NCBI RefSeq assembly: GCF_016917755.1
Contig: NZ_CP070326.1
Coordinates: 496,001 to 560,000 of the forward strand
Direction of reading: 5' to 3'
Source: Streptomyces noursei
Lineage (GTDB): Bacteria > Actinomycetota > Actinomycetes > Streptomycetales > Streptomycetaceae
DNA: 64,000 nt
This document shows, in pieces, positions 1-8,203 of this stretch (the first letter of the stretch is position 1; each line of letters opens with the position of its first letter). A program made the translations under genes and the position numbers. The notes under the pieces are model-generated. The model was not told where the DNA came from. It searched no databases and saw only the letters and a list, made by a program, of their open reading frames with translations.

Positions 1-1427
1 TTGGCTCCCGAGCGGTGGATGGCGGCCATGCTCTCGAACAGCGGCTCGGACTGCCATTCGTAGAAGTCGGAGATCCACACCACGACGGTGTTGCGGGGCT
101 CGGCGATCTTCGGCTGGGCCAGCGCCATGGCGACCGTGCCGTCGGTGCCGCCCCCGAGGTTGGTGCGCAGCAGGGTCTCGAAGGGGTCGTGCACCCATGG
201 CGTGAGGTCGAGCGCCTGGGTGTCGTACGCGATCAGGTGGACGTCGACCTTCGGCAACCCGGCGAAGATCGAGGCCAGGATGGTGCAGTTCACCATCGAG
301 TCGACCATCGAGCCCGACTGGTCCACGACGACGATCAGCCGCTGTGGTGTCGTCTTGCGGGCGGTGTGCCGGTAGTAGAGGCGGTCGACGTACAGCCGCT
401 CCTCCTCCGGGCTCCAGTTGGTGAGGTTCTTCCAGATCGTCCGGTCGAGGTCGAGGTTGCGGAACACGCGCTTGGGCGGGACGGAGCGGTCCAACGCCCC
501 CACGGCGGCCTTCTCCACCTGGGTGCGCAGCACTTCGGCGACCTCGTCGACGAACCGGCGGATCAGGTCCTTGGCGTTGGCCAGGGCCACGCCCGAGAGG
601 TTGTTCTTGTCCTGCAGCAGCTGCTCGATCAGCGACATGCTGGGGGTCAGCTGCGCGGCGAGCCGGGGATCGGCCAGCACCTCGCGCAGGCGCATCCGCT
701 TGACGAGGTCGGCCTCGATGGCGCCCAGCTCCGGGCCGATCGCCGGGATCAGCCGGCTGAGATCGGGGGCGGTGCCGCGACCGCCGGTGCCGGTCGGGCT
801 GACGCCCGGCCCTGCGGCGCCGGCCCCTCCCCCGGCGCGACCGCCGCGCAGGTCGCCGGGTGCACAGCCGAGTGCGCGCTCCAGCCAGCCCGCGTCGGAC
901 TGCCAACGGGCCAGCTCTCCGGCGCTGACCGCGCCGGATCCGGTAGTGAAGACATTGAGCAGCACCTTCGACACCAGCGCGGCGCGGCGCACTTCGGCAG
1001 CCCGGTCGCGTGCGTCGTCACCGTCACAGTCACCGTCTCCGTCACAGTCACAGTCACAGTCGTCGGCTTCGACTTCGGCTTCGACTTCGGCTTCGGCTTC
1101 GGCTTCGGTGGGATCCGGGGCCATCAGCCCGTCCAACTCCGCGGCCAGTTCCGGGTGGCGCTGCACGACCGAGTCGACCGAGGTCTTGGGGTCCAACAGG
1201 GCGGGCGGCAGGCCGATGTCCTTGACGACGGCGAGGCTCGCCGATTCCAGCGCGGCCTGCTCCTCGGGGTCGAAGAGGCGGGCGAGGAGCCGCCAGTACA
1301 GCACCTGCCGGCGGTTGTCGTGCGGGTCCACGGCCGGGTGGGCCGGGAGGGAATGCGTGGTCGCGCGCTCGGACGGCCCGGGGGCCTGCTCGGGTTCGGC
1401 CGGTTGCGCGGTGGTCCGGTCCGTCAT
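1..1427 (-). CDS. VWA (CoxE-like) domain protein, partial
   Basis: The gene starts with ATG at 1427 and runs off the left edge, so the C-terminus is missing. The visible 475 residues have an N-terminal region of unknown fold, an acidic low-complexity stretch at residues 108-138, a middle region ending in RLYYRHTARKTTPQ, then a von Willebrand A domain. The metal-ion-dependent adhesion site is readable as DQSGSM, followed by GGGTDG and WISDF. Proteins of this type usually act in the cytoplasm with a MoxR-family AAA+ ATPase as metal-dependent chaperone-like modules; that role is inferred. Its ATG overlaps the stop codon of the upstream SWIM gene (ATGA), so the two are probably translationally coupled. 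Confidence 0.85.
   Translation of the reverse strand, partial: MTDRTTAQPAEPEQAPGPSERATTHSLPAHPAVDPHDNRRQVLYWRLLARLFDPEEQAALESASLAVVKDIGLPPALLDPKTSVDSVVQRHPELAAELDGLMAPDPTEAEAEAEVEAEVEADDCDCDCDGDGDCDGDDARDRAAEVRRAALVSKVLLNVFTTGSGAVSAGELARWQSDAGWLERALGCAPGDLRGGRAGGGAGAAGPGVSPTGTGGRGTAPDLSRLIPAIGPELGAIEADLVKRMRLREVLADPRLAAQLTPSMSLIEQLLQDKNNLSGVALANAKDLIRRFVDEVAEVLRTQVEKAAVGALDRSVPPKRVFRNLDLDRTIWKNLTNWSPEEERLYVDRLYYRHTARKTTPQRLIVVVDQSGSMVDSMVNCTILASIFAGLPKVDVHLIAYDTQALDLTPWVHDPFETLLRTNLGGGTDGTVAMALAQPKIAEPRNTVVVWISDFYEWQSEPLFESMAAIHRSGA
1014..1106 (-). repeat. Low-complexity Glu-Ala then Asp-Cys/Asp-Gly tract inside the VWA gene
   Basis: Short tandem units, read on the minus strand as repeats of GAAGCC followed by GACTGT and GACGGT, encode residues 108-138 of the VWA protein. 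The first half alternates Glu with Ala or Val. The second half is almost purely Asp with interspersed Cys and Gly, including four cysteines. The repeat keeps the reading frame. Confidence 0.8.
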
Positions 1428-3409
1428 TTCCGCAACAGCCTTCCCGCGCGCTCGCGCAGTACGGCCACGGCGTCGGTGGCGGTTTTCTCCGCCTTGACGC
1501 CGGCCTTGTCGGTCGTGCCGCCGACCCATCCGCCGGCATGCAGGGCGACCGTCTTCTTGCGGACGGTCCGCTCGACGGCCAGGGGTTGGACGATGAAGGC
1601 ACCGGCATCCCAGCGGAGCAGTCCGATGCAGGCGGCGGACGACGCGACGGCATCGGGGGTGAGCGGACCGGCGGTCGGTAGGCGGTCGGTGTCGACGACC
1701 AGTGGGCGTCCGGCGACGGTGAAGGTCAGCGCGGCATCGTGGGTGGCACCCTTATCGTCCTCGTCCGGCTCGCCGCCCTTGCCCTCCGCGTCGGCCTGGT
1801 GGGCCGTGTAGCCCTCCAGGAAGACCGGGACGGCGATGCGCGCCGGGTGCCGGTCCAGGGGCGCGATCGCGGGGTCGGTGGCGGTGGGCAGGGCGACGCG
1901 GGCGGTGGTGAAGGTGTCGGCTGGCTCGCTCTGGCGGGCGTGTTCGTCGCTCCAGAGCAGGTCGCCCTCCGGGGTGATCGGCATGTCGGAGAGCTCCATG
2001 GCACGGCCTTCGCCGACGGCCGCCAGGAGCGACATGTGGGGGCGGAGCAGCTGCCAGAGGCCGGCTCCGACGACCGTGTCGGGCTTGGGCGCCGACACGC
2101 CGGCGCGCACCAGGCGGGGCGCGGTGCCGTCGGCGGGCTCGAACACCGCGTGGACCTGGGCCTGTACGGCGGTCGCGTGTTCCTGTACGTCGATGCCCAG
2201 GGGCAGCAGGCGGCCGGTGGCCGTGTCGGTGACCGGCGCGTCGGCGGCACCGGGCACCGTCAGCAGCAGTGCTCGCGACCACAGGTCGGCCCACCGGCGT
2301 TCGGGGATGCGGTCCAGGGACGCGCCGGGGCAGGATGCGGCGAGTTCGGCGGCGAAGCCGTCGAGGAGGGTCGCCAGGCGACGCAGGGCAGGGTCCGGAA
2401 GCAGTGCGGAGACGACGGGTGCCGCCGCGGAGACCAGGTCGTGGTCAATGCCCTGCCACCCGGCGCGCGCCAGGTCGGACAGCCAGGAGCGGGCTGCGGC
2501 GAGCAGGTTCGTCGGCTGCTGCCCGCCCTCGGGGGCCGGTGCGGCCGCTTCGGCGCGGGGGCGTCCGGTCGTCTCCCCCAACTGGGCTGTCAGGGCGTCG
2601 TGGACGGAGCCGAGCAGGGCGGTGCGGGCCGCGGCGAGGGCGAGGAAGTGGTCCTCGCTCGCGGTGCCGGCCGCCGCCTTCTCCGCCGCCTCGGCGACCC
2701 TGGCGGTCAGCGGCGTGCCCGCCACCGCGTGGGCGAGCTCCGTGAGGCCGGCGGCCTGGGCGGGCTGGGGGCGGAGCAGGCCGGCGACGAGTACCTGGTC
2801 GAAGGCGTCGACGGCCGCGAGGGCTTCGTCGAGCCCGGCGGGGGCTTCGGCGAACGCATCGGCGTGCTCCTCGGCACCCGCACCGGGCTCGCCCGGGGGC
2901 GGCCCGGTCACCGCCGCCCTGGTCGGCGGGAACCACTGCATGTCCGGCAACGGGCCGGTGCTCGGGGCGAGTTCCAGGTAGGCCAGGTGGCGCAGGAACC
3001 GGCTGAAGACGGGTGCCGCTGCGGTGGTGTCCCCGCGGGGCGGGCGTGCCGCGGTCAGGGCTGCGGCCAGGGTCTGTGCGGTCGGCTCGCCGGCGGCGCC
3101 CTCGACCTTCAAGTAGCGGGCGACGCGCTCGGCGCCGTACTGCAGCACCGCCTCGTTGATCAGGGCGCGCAGGTGGTTGCAGAACGAGCCCCGGGCGCCG
3201 CCGCAGGGCCGGTTGTTGTTGGTGCTGCAGGCGTACGCATGGGTACCGACGGCGATGGACGAGACATAGACGCGCTCGATGTCCGAGCCGCTGGACACCA
3301 CGCCCTGCAAGCGTCCGTCGGCCAGCTCGACGAACGGGACCTTGGCGAGCTTCCGTGGTCGGGCGGGCGGAATCACCCGCGCCGTGCTCGACCTCTCCCA
3401 CGCTGACAA
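1424..3409 (-). CDS. SWIM-type zinc-finger protein
   Basis: The frame is open further upstream, but the likely start is the TTG at 3409, which has a GAAGGAG ribosome-binding site nine bases ahead; this gives 661 residues. Near the N-terminus, Cys61, Cys69, Cys77 and His79 form a SWIM-like zinc-binding hairpin with the diagnostic FCNHL ending. The second Cys of the classical CxC is replaced by Thr. The rest is a long alpha-helical, Ala-rich protein with no motif I can name. SWIM proteins bind DNA or protein partners and recur beside MoxR/VWA genes in actinomycetes. The stop overlaps the VWA start, so the two form one minus-strand operon. The exact function is unknown. Confidence 0.75.
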   Translation of the reverse strand: MSAWERSSTARVIPPARPRKLAKVPFVELADGRLQGVVSSGSDIERVYVSSIAVGTHAYACSTNNNRPCGGARGSFCNHLRALINEAVLQYGAERVARYLKVEGAAGEPTAQTLAAALTAARPPRGDTTAAAPVFSRFLRHLAYLELAPSTGPLPDMQWFPPTRAAVTGPPPGEPGAGAEEHADAFAEAPAGLDEALAAVDAFDQVLVAGLLRPQPAQAAGLTELAHAVAGTPLTARVAEAAEKAAAGTASEDHFLALAAARTALLGSVHDALTAQLGETTGRPRAEAAAPAPEGGQQPTNLLAAARSWLSDLARAGWQGIDHDLVSAAAPVVSALLPDPALRRLATLLDGFAAELAASCPGASLDRIPERRWADLWSRALLLTVPGAADAPVTDTATGRLLPLGIDVQEHATAVQAQVHAVFEPADGTAPRLVRAGVSAPKPDTVVGAGLWQLLRPHMSLLAAVGEGRAMELSDMPITPEGDLLWSDEHARQSEPADTFTTARVALPTATDPAIAPLDRHPARIAVPVFLEGYTAHQADAEGKGGEPDEDDKGATHDAALTFTVAGRPLVVDTDRLPTAGPLTPDAVASSAACIGLLRWDAGAFIVQPLAVERTVRKKTVALHAGGWVGGTTDKAGVKAEKTATDAVAVLRERAGRLLRK

Positions 3410-3550
3410 CGCACCGTCTCCTTCGCACCAAAGGGGAATCCACGCCGGAACGGCGGGGCTCCACGCCACATCGGCGGGACACGGATGAACATACTTACGA
3501 CCACTGACAACGCCCGGTCCCAGCGGCCGTGACCTGCGGCGGAGCAGGGC

Positions 3551-3583
3551 AGCGGGGCGCACCGTCGAGTGGTGCGCCCCGCT
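3551..3583 (-). terminator. Hairpin downstream of galU
   Basis: A perfect 13-bp inverted repeat (AGCGGGGCGCACC and its complement) encloses a 7-base loop. It lies after the galU stop and before the SWIM gene, both on the minus strand, so it most likely ends galU transcription. There is no clear U-run, as is usual for high-GC actinomycetes. Confidence 0.7.
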
Positions 3584-3696
3584 GTGTTCCCGTGCTCCGG
3601 GACGCCTCGGCGGTGTGGGCCCGTCACTTCGCCGGGTGGCGGCGCCGGTTGTTGCCGTCGGCGGCAGGAGCGTCGTGGCGGCGAGGTGGGTGGCGG

Positions 3697-4587
3697 TCAG
3701 CCGCGCGGCATCTCGTGGCGTACGTAGTGTTCGAGCCACCTGCGGAGGGTGGGGCCGATGTCGGGGCGTTCGCAGGCGAACTGGATGGCGGTGCGCAGGT
3801 GGTTCTCCGGGTCGCCGGTGTCGAAGCGGCGTCCGGTGTGCAGCACGCCGTGCACCGGTGTGCCCTGTCGCGCCAAGGTGGCCAGGGCGTCGGTGAGTTG
3901 GAGCTCTCCACCGCGGCCCGGTGGGGTGGCTCGGAGAACCTCGAACACCTCCGGGGGCAGCACATAGCGGCCGATCACGGCGTAGCTGCCGGCGGCCTCG
4001 TCCGGCCGCGGCCCCTCCATGAGGTCGGTGATGGGGAGGGTGCCGTCGGTGCGGGCGGGGCGGGTGGCCGCGCAGCCGTGGGCGGAGATCTCGTGCGGTG
4101 CGGCGGGCGTGAGGGCGAGGACGCAGCCGCCGTGCCGCTGCTGGACCTTGATCATGTCCGGCAGCAGGGGGCTGCCGGCGTCGATGAGGTCGTCGCCGAG
4201 AAGGACCGCGAAGGGTTCGTCGCCGATGTGCTGTTCGGCGCGGAGGACGGCGTGGCCGACTCCTCGGGGGGTGCCTTGCCTGAGGTAGTGGACGGCGGCC
4301 AGTCCCTCGGGGCGTTGGAGTTCGGCCAGCAGGTCGCGGTCGCCGTTGCGGCGGAGGACCTGTTCCAGTTCGGCGTTGCGGTCGAAGTGGTCCTCGATCG
4401 GCCGCTTGTTGCGCCCGGTGATCAGGAGGACGTCGTGCAGTCCCGCGGCGGCGGCTTCCTCGACGAGGTACTGCAGAACGGGTCTGTCGACGACGGGCAG
4501 CATTTCCTTCGGGGTCGCCTTCGTCGCCGGGAGCAGGCGGGTTCCGTGACCGGCCACGGGAATGACGACCTTGCTGAGTGGCTGCAT
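3697..4587 (-). CDS. galU: UTP-glucose-1-phosphate uridylyltransferase
   Basis: This 296-residue cytoplasmic nucleotidyltransferase would form UDP-glucose from UTP and glucose-1-phosphate. The N-terminus carries the nucleotide-binding loop AGHGTRLLPATKATPKEMLP (residues 12-31), the sugar-nucleotide motif LLGDDLID lies mid-protein, and the length fits the family. ATG at 4587 has GGAG a few bases upstream; the frame is open further but lacks a better start. The gene is divergent from the XRE/TPR regulator across a 622-bp region with several TTGCCAA-type boxes, one of them about 130 bp ahead of the galU start. I infer that it supplies the activated sugar for the glycosyltransferase cluster at 7235-14127. 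A thymidylyltransferase or another UDP-sugar enzyme is less likely. Confidence 0.9.
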   Translation of the reverse strand: MQPLSKVVIPVAGHGTRLLPATKATPKEMLPVVDRPVLQYLVEEAAAAGLHDVLLITGRNKRPIEDHFDRNAELEQVLRRNGDRDLLAELQRPEGLAAVHYLRQGTPRGVGHAVLRAEQHIGDEPFAVLLGDDLIDAGSPLLPDMIKVQQRHGGCVLALTPAAPHEISAHGCAATRPARTDGTLPITDLMEGPRPDEAAGSYAVIGRYVLPPEVFEVLRATPPGRGGELQLTDALATLARQGTPVHGVLHTGRRFDTGDPENHLRTAIQFACERPDIGPTLRRWLEHYVRHEMPRG

Positions 4588-4717
4588 GCGGTCTCCAGGT
4601 TCAGGACTGCGGAGCCGGCCGCCGCTGGAGCGGGGTGGCGAAGGGTGTGCTCGGGCACAGCGGAGCGCCGTGTCACGGGTCGGGACGCCCGACAACGCCG
4701 ACACAGCTGTCACCCGC

Positions 4718-4734
4718 TTGCCAACTGATGGCAA
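4718..4734. promoter_or_regulatory. Candidate operator TTGCCA-N5-TGGCAA upstream of galU
   Basis: TTGCCA (4718-4723) and TGGCAA (4729-4734) form a perfect inverted repeat with a 5-base spacer. The same half-sites recur several times on both sides of the XRE/TPR regulator, which makes that regulator the obvious candidate ligand. Confidence 0.55.
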
Positions 4735-4997
4735 CTCCGGCGACCACCGCCGTCACGACCGGTCGATCCATGGCGTGCTGCCGTGTACGGAGACGACGGT
4801 CCCCTGGTGAAGTGGCCAGTCAATGTCCCAGTCCGTCGAGCCGGCGAGCGGGGAGGCGGGCAGGGCGAAAAGGACGGTACCGGATAACGTGCGGGCGCGC
4901 TGGGACATTCCTTCTCCAGGGATGAAGACGCAGATGGCCGGGGATGTCGCGATCCCGACAGTTGAATCGCAGACAACGTATCGAGCACCCCGACACT

Positions 4998-5026
4998 TTG
5001 GCAATGTTTGCCAACAGGTTGGCAAA
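4998..5026. promoter_or_regulatory. Candidate operator cluster: three TTGGCAA/TTGCCAA half-sites
   Basis: TTGGCAA (4998-5004), TTGCCAA (5008-5014) and TTGGCAA (5019-5025) lie in alternating orientation within 29 bases. The last two form the inverted repeat TTTGCCA-N6-TGGCAAA. They sit about 190 bp ahead of the regulator start. Confidence 0.6.
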
Positions 5027-5074
5027 TTCGCGCTTCCAAGTATCCGGATATTGCTAGAACGAGCCGCTCCACGT

Positions 5075-5091
5075 TTGGCAATAGGCTTGCC
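5075..5091. promoter_or_regulatory. Candidate operator TTGGCAA with inverted partner
   Basis: TTGGCAA at 5075-5081 is followed by TTGCC at 5087-5091, giving the inverted repeat GGCAA-N5-TTGCC. It continues the series of boxes leading into the regulator promoter. Confidence 0.5.
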
Positions 5092-5209
5092 CGGGCAGGC
5101 AGCGCCTCATTAAACTTCGGGCAACAAACGGACAGCTTTTTGCCCGCTCGGGCGAGTTGGGGCGGTCGGGTGGCCTCACTTCTCAACCGAGCTGAATAGT
5201 GGGATTCAT

Positions 5210-6463
5210 ATGAGGGAACAGCCGGCTTTCGGACGGCGCCTGAAGGCGTTGCGGGCGGAGCGGGGTCTCTCGCAGTCCGCGCTCGCGGGGGAGGAGATCT
5301 CCACCGGGTATCTGTCGCGTCTGGAATCCGGCGCCCGGCAGCCCACGGACCGGGTGATCACCTATCTCGCCAGGCAACTCGGGGTCGAGCCCGCCGCGTT
5401 CGAAGAGGCCCCGCACAGCGGCTCGCTCGCCCAGGCACTGAGCCTGGCGATGTCCTCCGACAGCGACGAGGCGACGGAGAACCTGATCGCCGTGCTCGAA
5501 CGGGCCGACGGAGAGGACGCCATACTGCGCTGGCAGGCCCTGTGGCTGGCGTCCGTCCACTGGCGGCAGCGCGGCGAGCGCGGCGAGGAACAGACGTGCC
5601 TGGAAGAGCTGGTGCGGATCGCCGACGAACAGGCCCTGCCCGAGCTGCAGTGCCGCGCCCGCTCCCACCTGGCCCGGTCGTTGCGGTCGACGGGCGAGGT
5701 CAGCCGGGCCATCAGCATCGCGGTGGACGCCCACCGACTGGCCAAGAACGCCCGGTTGTCGGTGTCCGACACCGGAGGCGCCCTGCTGACGCTGGTGTCG
5801 GTGGAGGCCGAGGCGGGCCGGCTGCCGGACGCGCGGGCGCACGCCGACGAACTCGCCGAACTCATGGAGGGCCGGTCCGGAGTCCTGGCCGCCGAAGCCC
5901 TGTGGTCGGTCGCCACCGTGCGCTTCCGGCAGGGCGACCACGAAGTCGCCATGACCTATCTGGAACGCGCCATGCAGGAGTTGGAGAGCCGTGTCGATCT
6001 GACGCTGTGGTTGCGGCTGCGGCTGGCCGCGGCCTCGCTGTGCCTCCAGATCACGCCACCGCGCACGTCGCACTGCCGGGAGTACCTGGAGGCGGCGGCC
6101 GGCGCCCTGTCACTGGTCGGCACGCCCGTGCTGTGCCAGGAACTGTTGACCCTGCAGACACATCTCGCCTTCGAGGAGGGGCGGTTCGCCGCGGCCCGGG
6201 CGGCGTACGACGAGCTCAGCGGCCATGACCTGCGGCTGTCCTATCGCGACCGGATCCGGCTGCACATCCTCGACTGTCGGCTGATGCTGCGGGAGGGCCG
6301 CGAGGAGGAGGCCATCCGCCGGCTCAAGGAGCTGGGCGAGGAGGCCCGGCAGGAGTCCAACATCGACCTGGCGGCCGAGATCTGGCGCATTCTCGCCGAG
6401 GCCCTGGAGGACGTGCACCGGGACCGGCCGGTGCGTCGCGGCCGCAGCGCCGCCAAGAAGTAA
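5210..6463 (+). CDS. XRE-family HTH regulator with TPR-like C-terminal domain
   Basis: The 417-residue protein has an N-terminal XRE/Cro-type helix-turn-helix (about residues 9-64), visible as LSQSALA, then STGYLSRLESGARQP. A long alpha-helical region with tetratricopeptide-like repeats (about 90-400) and a basic tail ending RRGRSAAKK follow. Regulators of this build, common in Streptomyces, respond to peptides, metabolites or partner proteins through the TPR part; the signal here is unknown. ATG at 5210 is chosen because the HTH begins shortly after it. The gene stands alone between divergent galU and the biosynthetic operon, with TTGCCAA-type boxes on both sides, so it is probably the pathway regulator and may control itself. 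Confidence 0.85.
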   Translation: MREQPAFGRRLKALRAERGLSQSALAGEEISTGYLSRLESGARQPTDRVITYLARQLGVEPAAFEEAPHSGSLAQALSLAMSSDSDEATENLIAVLERADGEDAILRWQALWLASVHWRQRGERGEEQTCLEELVRIADEQALPELQCRARSHLARSLRSTGEVSRAISIAVDAHRLAKNARLSVSDTGGALLTLVSVEAEAGRLPDARAHADELAELMEGRSGVLAAEALWSVATVRFRQGDHEVAMTYLERAMQELESRVDLTLWLRLRLAAASLCLQITPPRTSHCREYLEAAAGALSLVGTPVLCQELLTLQTHLAFEEGRFAAARAAYDELSGHDLRLSYRDRIRLHILDCRLMLREGREEEAIRRLKELGEEARQESNIDLAAEIWRILAEALEDVHRDRPVRRGRSAAKK

Positions 6464-6465
6464 CC

Positions 6466-6538
6466 GCGGGCGGCCGTCCGGGTTTCGAGCCGGCCCGCCC
6501 GACGGCGGGCCCCTGCGAAGCCACGGACGGCCGCCCGC
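6466..6538 (+). terminator. Long hairpin after the XRE/TPR regulator
   Basis: The arms GCGGGCGGCCGTCCG (6466-6480) and its exact complement (6524-6538) form a 15-bp stem. Inside it is a second 8-bp hairpin (6492-6499 with 6504-6511, 4-base loop). It begins three bases after the regulator stop, so it is a likely terminator. Confidence 0.65.
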
Positions 6539-6560
6539 GCCGGCATGGCCTTCGCCTCCC

Positions 6561-6578
6561 TTGTCAACAAAGTTGCCA
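6561..6578. promoter_or_regulatory. Degenerate TTGTCAA / TTGCCA box pair
   Basis: TTGTCAA (6561-6567) and TTGCCA (6573-6578) resemble the half-sites upstream of the regulator but are direct rather than inverted, and the first has one mismatch. Confidence 0.4.
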
Positions 6579-6672
6579 CATCCTCAGTCCTCCCCTCTCG
6601 GCTCACCACCCGCCTATTCCACGGGAATTGAGCGATGCCCAAGGCGAGCCGATCACTTCACTCCGTTCACCC

Positions 6673-6710
6673 TTGCCAATTTTGCGCCCATCCTGGCAAC
6701 ATATTGCCAA
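6673..6710. promoter_or_regulatory. Candidate operator cluster ahead of the biosynthetic operon
   Basis: TTGCCAA at 6673-6679, TGGCAA at 6694-6699 and TTGCCAA at 6704-6710 repeat the motif found upstream of the regulator. The last two are inverted with a 4-base gap. Their position in front of the operon at 7235 suggests that the same protein controls both sides of the locus. Confidence 0.55.
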
Positions 6711-6835
6711 GCGCTCGGAGGATGACTCGGCACCTTGGCTCCAGCTCCGGAAGCGCCGTCTGGCAGCGCACCCTCACCCACTCCCACACCGGACTTCGGG
6801 CTGCCACGGGACCGGGGACACGGAGAGGACCCGAC

Positions 6836-6943
6836 ATGGTGCAGCGATCAGCCGAACAGGAGGCATCCGCCCGGCCGCACCGCCCTCGGTTCGCACGCCC
6901 GGGCCGCGGCGGCCGCGCCGCGCGCTCGCCCTCGACGCCCTGA
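6836..6943 (+). CDS. Possible 35-residue leader peptide
   Basis: ATG at 6836 is preceded by a good ribosome-binding site (GGAGAGG, 7 bases away) and opens a 35-codon frame rich in Arg, Pro and Ala. No motif, signal peptide or relative is recognised. It lies between the TTGCCAA boxes and the glycosyltransferase gene, so it could be a leader ORF. It could equally be chance. Confidence 0.3.
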   Translation: MVQRSAEQEASARPHRPRFARPGRGGRAARSPSTP

Positions 6944-7234
6944 CGGGCAGTCCGCCGCCCCACCGCGTCATCCCGGTGCTCGATCTGCTGCTCGTCTCCC
7001 GCCCGTCGGGCCCACCGCCGCGGTCATCGCGGCATCGGTCGGCCCTGCTCCGCCGCGTCCGCCGGTCGGTCGCCCCCTGATCAACCACTGTCCGCCGAAA
7101 CCCGGTTACCACCGCAGACGGTCGGCGCCGCGCTGCTCGTCCCCATCCGGAACAACGGGTCCGCTGTCCGGGCCTGTCCCGCCCGCCGTAGTACCTACCG
7201 CACCTGTCGGCTTTCCCCCTTCAGGAGGGTTCCC

Positions 7235-8203
7235 ATGGCCACTCCCGTTCCGCACGAAGGGCCTCCGCGCCCCTATCTCGTCAGCATCGTCCTGCCCTGC
7301 TTCAACGAGGAGGAGGTGCTGGAGCGGACGCACCGGCGCCTCTCCCGCGCGGTGCGCGACCTCCCGCACGAGATCGTCTACGTGGACGACGGCAGCACCG
7401 ACCGGACCTGGCAGCTGATCGAGAAACTGACCGGCGAGACGCCGACCGCCCGCGCGGTCCGCTTCAGCCGCAACTTCGGCCACCAGGCGGCGTGCCTGGC
7501 CGGCCTGCGCGAGGCGGACGGGGACGCCGTCGTCCTGATCGACGCCGATCTGCAGGACCCGCCCGAACTCATCCCGCGTATGGTCGAACAGTGGCTCAAG
7601 GGCTGGTCGGTGGTCTCCGCCCGACGCAGCCACCGACAGGGCGAGACGGTGTTCAAGAAGGCCACCGCATACACCTACTACCGGCTGCTGGCGAGCCTGA
7701 CCCAGCAGCCGGTCGCCCTGGACACCGGGGACTTCCGGCTCCTGGACCGCAAGGTCGTCGACTTCGTCGGCAACCTCGGGGAGAGCGAGCTGTTCCTGCG
7801 CGGCGCCATCAGCTGGACCGGCTTCCCGGAGACCAGCATCCGCTACGAGCGGGACGCCCGGGGCGCCGGCGAGACCAAGTACACGCTGCGCAAGATGCTG
7901 GCGCTGTCCCGAAGCGGCCTGATGGCCGGCGGCGCCGCGCTGCCGCTCCGCCTCCCCACCTACCTGGGCGTGGCCTCCCTCTCCGCGGCGGTGGGCGTCG
8001 GCGTGGCCTGGCAGAACCCGCGCCGATCCGCCCAACTGGCCGCGTTCGGCGTGCAGTCGCTGGTCTGCGGCGTGCTGGGCGAGTACCTGATCAGTGTCTT
8101 CCGCCAGGTGCAGGGGCGCCCGCCCTATCTCGTCCTGGAACGCATCCGCAGCACCGCCCGGCCCACGGATCCCGCCCCGAAGCTCGTCGAGGAGTACGCA
8201 TGA
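7235..8203 (+). CDS. GT2 glycosyltransferase, polyprenyl-phosphate sugar transferase type
   Basis: The 322-residue protein has a GT-A domain: SIVLPCFNEEE near residue 14, VDDGSTDRT near residue 50, DADLQDPP near residue 100. Two hydrophobic segments close to the C-terminus would anchor it in the membrane. This is the architecture of DPM1/GtrB/ArnC-like enzymes, which move a sugar from a nucleotide donor to polyprenyl phosphate or a lipid acceptor. ATG at 7235 follows a strong AGGAGGG. The stop overlaps the next start (ATGA). Donor and acceptor are unknown; nearby galU suggests a UDP-glucose-derived sugar. Confidence 0.85.
   Translation: MATPVPHEGPPRPYLVSIVLPCFNEEEVLERTHRRLSRAVRDLPHEIVYVDDGSTDRTWQLIEKLTGETPTARAVRFSRNFGHQAACLAGLREADGDAVVLIDADLQDPPELIPRMVEQWLKGWSVVSARRSHRQGETVFKKATAYTYYRLLASLTQQPVALDTGDFRLLDRKVVDFVGNLGESELFLRGAISWTGFPETSIRYERDARGAGETKYTLRKMLALSRSGLMAGGAALPLRLPTYLGVASLSAAVGVGVAWQNPRRSAQLAAFGVQSLVCGVLGEYLISVFRQVQGRPPYLVLERIRSTARPTDPAPKLVEEYA

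Larger units (their letters stand above)
4588..5209. other. Intergenic control region between galU and the XRE/TPR regulator
   Basis: This 622-bp stretch has no convincing gene. The half nearest the regulator is clearly more AT-rich than the surroundings and contains the TTGGCAA/TTGCCAA boxes listed separately. It must hold the divergent promoters of galU and the regulator; I cannot assign -35/-10 elements with confidence. Confidence 0.6.
6539..7234 (+). other. Leader and control region of the biosynthetic operon
   Basis: About 700 bp separate the regulator from the glycosyltransferase. The first 170 bp carry more TTGCCAA-type boxes. The remainder has only the 35-codon ORF at 6836 as a candidate gene. 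Other open frames across it look like noise: proline/arginine-rich and without ribosome-binding sites. Confidence 0.5.

Noticed and set aside
1014..1110. Tandem repeats that might suggest a CRISPR array
   Set aside because: The units are only 6 bases long without spacers and lie inside a coding frame; no other spaced repeats of 24-37 bases were seen anywhere.
15..1811. Long plus-strand open frame opposite the VWA and SWIM genes
   Set aside because: It has no ribosome-binding site or domain, and its Phe-Gly and Val-Thr repeats are the mirror of the acidic tract in the real minus-strand gene.
4710..5186. 158-codon minus-strand frame in the galU/regulator intergenic region
   Set aside because: It lacks a ribosome-binding site and domain, and it covers the AT-rich region with the regulator boxes.
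6735..7418. Plus-strand frame entering the glycosyltransferase gene
   Set aside because: Pro/Arg/Ser-rich noise that overlaps the real start at 7235 in another frame.
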